Shown here: positions 7,114-7,695 of the stretch, in pieces
How positions within the stretch are numbered: the first letter of the stretch is position 1
Layout: each line of letters begins with the position of its first letter
Assembly (NCBI GenBank): GCA_046724395.1
Contig: JBKOWM010000158.1
Span: forward strand, 1-7,695
Reading direction: 5' to 3'
Length of the DNA stretch: 7,695 nucleotides
DNA from: DATAEU01 sp046724395
GTDB taxonomy: Bacteria; Actinomycetota; UBA4738; HRBIN12
Made by a program: the position numbers and the translations under genes
The notes under the pieces: generated by a model
What the model was told of the DNA's origin: nothing
The model's input: only the letters and a program-made list of their open reading frames with translations
Databases searched by the model: none

Positions 7114-7147
7114 AATCCTGGACGGTTCCCGTTCGGAGTCCGGGATT
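7114..7147 (+). promoter_or_regulatory. Hairpin in the glnA upstream region
   Basis: The arms AATCCTGGAC (7114-7123) and GTCCGGGATT (7138-7147) pair over 10 bp around a 14-nt loop. The single non-Watson-Crick pair is a G-U wobble in rightward RNA but a C-A mismatch in leftward RNA. A further TCC/GGA pairing (7127-7129 with 7135-7137) is possible inside the loop. No T-run follows on either strand, so it is not a standard intrinsic terminator. It lies about 70 bp before the glnA start and could be a leader structure or a protein-binding dyad. Confidence 0.45.
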
Positions 7148-7206
7148 TAACGCGTCTGTTACTCGACGACACCGATGCCGCGCTACGGTTCTCACGGCGG
7201 ACCGGT

Positions 7207-7211
7207 GGAGG
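7207..7211 (+). promoter_or_regulatory. Ribosome binding site of glnA
   Basis: GGAGG lies 8 nt before GTG 7220. This decides in favour of that start over in-frame ATG 7175 and GTG 7205, neither of which has a comparable site. Confidence 0.75.
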
Positions 7212-7219
7212 CGATTTCG

Positions 7220-7695
7220 GTGCTGAGCGCGGAGGCTGAGTACGTCCTAAAGACGATCGAGGAGCGAGGAATCCGGTTCGTCCGACTGTGGTTCACGGAC
7301 GTTCTCGGCTTCCTGAAATCTTTCACGATCACCTCGCAGGAGCTCGAGGGCGCGTTCCTGGACGGGATGGGGTTCGACGGCTCGTCGATCGACGGGTTCA
7401 GTCGCATCCAGGAATCCGACATGGTCGCCTTTCCCGACCCGTCGACATTCCAGCTGATCCCGTGGAAGACCGAGGCGCAGGTCGCTCGGATGTTCTGCGA
7501 CGTATCCAACCCCGACGGGTCGCCGTTCGGCGGCGATCCCCGCAACGTCTTGAGGCGCCAACTGAAGCGCGCGGCCGATCTCGGGTACACCTTCTACGTC
7601 GGCCCGGAGCTCGAGTACTTCTACTTCAAGTCGATCGACGACCCGACGTTTCTGGATCAGGGCGGATACTTCGACGAGACGCCCCTCGACCTGGC
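7220..7695 (+). CDS. glnA: Type I glutamine synthetase, GlnA2/GSI-alpha-like, N-terminal part only
   Basis: 158 residues are visible before the window ends. They cover the N-terminal beta-grasp domain (RFVRLWFTDVLGFLKSFTI, 19-37), the DGSSIDGF loop with ESD (53-60, 65-67) that contributes to the neighbouring subunit's active site, ARMFCDV (89-95), DPRNVLRRQL (106-115), and the opening of the catalytic domain at GPELEYF (128-134), whose acidic residues bind metal. GGYFDETPLD (148-157) matches the short GSI-alpha/GlnA2 pattern rather than the long GSI-beta type. The enzyme makes glutamine from glutamate, ammonia and ATP in the cytoplasm. The start is GTG 7220, with GGAGG at 7207-7211 and 8-nt spacing. 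In-frame ATG 7175 and GTG 7205 are alternatives without a good Shine-Dalgarno. The adenylylation region, if any, lies outside the window. It is divergent from the glycan cluster, with no evident functional link. A role in gamma-glutamyl-polyamine metabolism, known for some GlnA-like proteins, cannot be excluded. Confidence 0.95.
   Translation, partial: MLSAEAEYVLKTIEERGIRFVRLWFTDVLGFLKSFTITSQELEGAFLDGMGFDGSSIDGFSRIQESDMVAFPDPSTFQLIPWKTEAQVARMFCDVSNPDGSPFGGDPRNVLRRQLKRAADLGYTFYVGPELEYFYFKSIDDPTFLDQGGYFDETPLDL

Larger units (their letters stand above)
6878..7219. other. Divergent intergenic region between the glycan cluster and glnA
   Basis: These 342 bp separate two genes transcribed away from each other. 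The left part holds the leftward promoter and leader. The right part holds the 7088-7103 dyad and the 7114-7147 hairpin. Between about 6950 and 7085 I see no gene, tRNA or repeat, only one DnaA-box-like 9-mer (6987-6995). The rightward glnA promoter is not clear; TTGCCG (7072-7077) with TGTACT (7096-7101), 18 bp apart, is the least poor candidate. Confidence 0.6.

Noticed and set aside
7158..7173. GTTAC followed six bases later by ACACC, considered as a GlnR-type site before glnA
   Set aside because: The second half-site does not fit the GaAAC pattern, and the required repeat of half-sites is absent.
7029..7226. Rightward 65-codon frame that overlaps the glnA start
   Set aside because: No Shine-Dalgarno before its ATG, no recognisable domain, and an Arg-rich tail that runs into glnA in a different phase. 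A leader peptide cannot be excluded but is not supported.
1..7695. CRISPR arrays, tRNA/rRNA genes, insertion sequences or long direct repeats
   Set aside because: I saw no regularly spaced repeats, no tRNA-like cloverleaf or conserved rRNA stretches, and no transposase motifs on either strand.

Overview
This GC-rich window most likely comes from a member of the Actinomycetota; the class cannot be told from 7.7 kb. The reasons are the frequent GTG/TTG starts, an actinobacterial GlnA2-like glutamine synthetase at the right edge, and a GT-C membrane protein at the left edge resembling the arabinofuranosyltransferase (DUF3367/AftD) group.

Layout. One leftward cluster fills positions 1-6877. In transcription order it encodes: a small secreted basic protein (6877-6452); a 1078-residue protein joining a lipid-linked-sugar flippase, a family 2 glycosyltransferase and a family 4 glycosyltransferase in one chain (6402-3166); an FkbM-type SAM methyltransferase (3119-2286); a stand-alone family 2 glycosyltransferase (2284-1376); and a large polytopic GT-C-like membrane protein (1379 to beyond position 1). 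Gaps are 49, 46 and 1 bp, followed by a 4-bp GTGA overlap. I see no terminator inside the cluster. The only convincing promoter is a TTGCAC-N17-TATAAG pair at 6948-6920, just upstream of the first gene, so a single operon is likely.

A divergent spacer of about 340 bp (6878-7219) carries that promoter, a small dyad and a 10-bp-stem hairpin. Rightward from 7220 begins a type I glutamine synthetase (glnA), cut by the window end.

How the genes could work together (inference). The cluster looks like a surface polysaccharide or glycolipid module. The GT2 domain resembles polyprenyl-phosphate-sugar synthases, the flippase domain would move a lipid-linked sugar outward, and the GT-C protein would use such lipid donors on the outer face. 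GT4 and the second GT2 would build the glycan inside, and the FkbM enzyme would O-methylate it. The fusion of flippase, donor synthase and GT4 in one reading frame is the most unusual thing here. The distal three genes have visibly less GC-biased third codon positions than the fusion gene.
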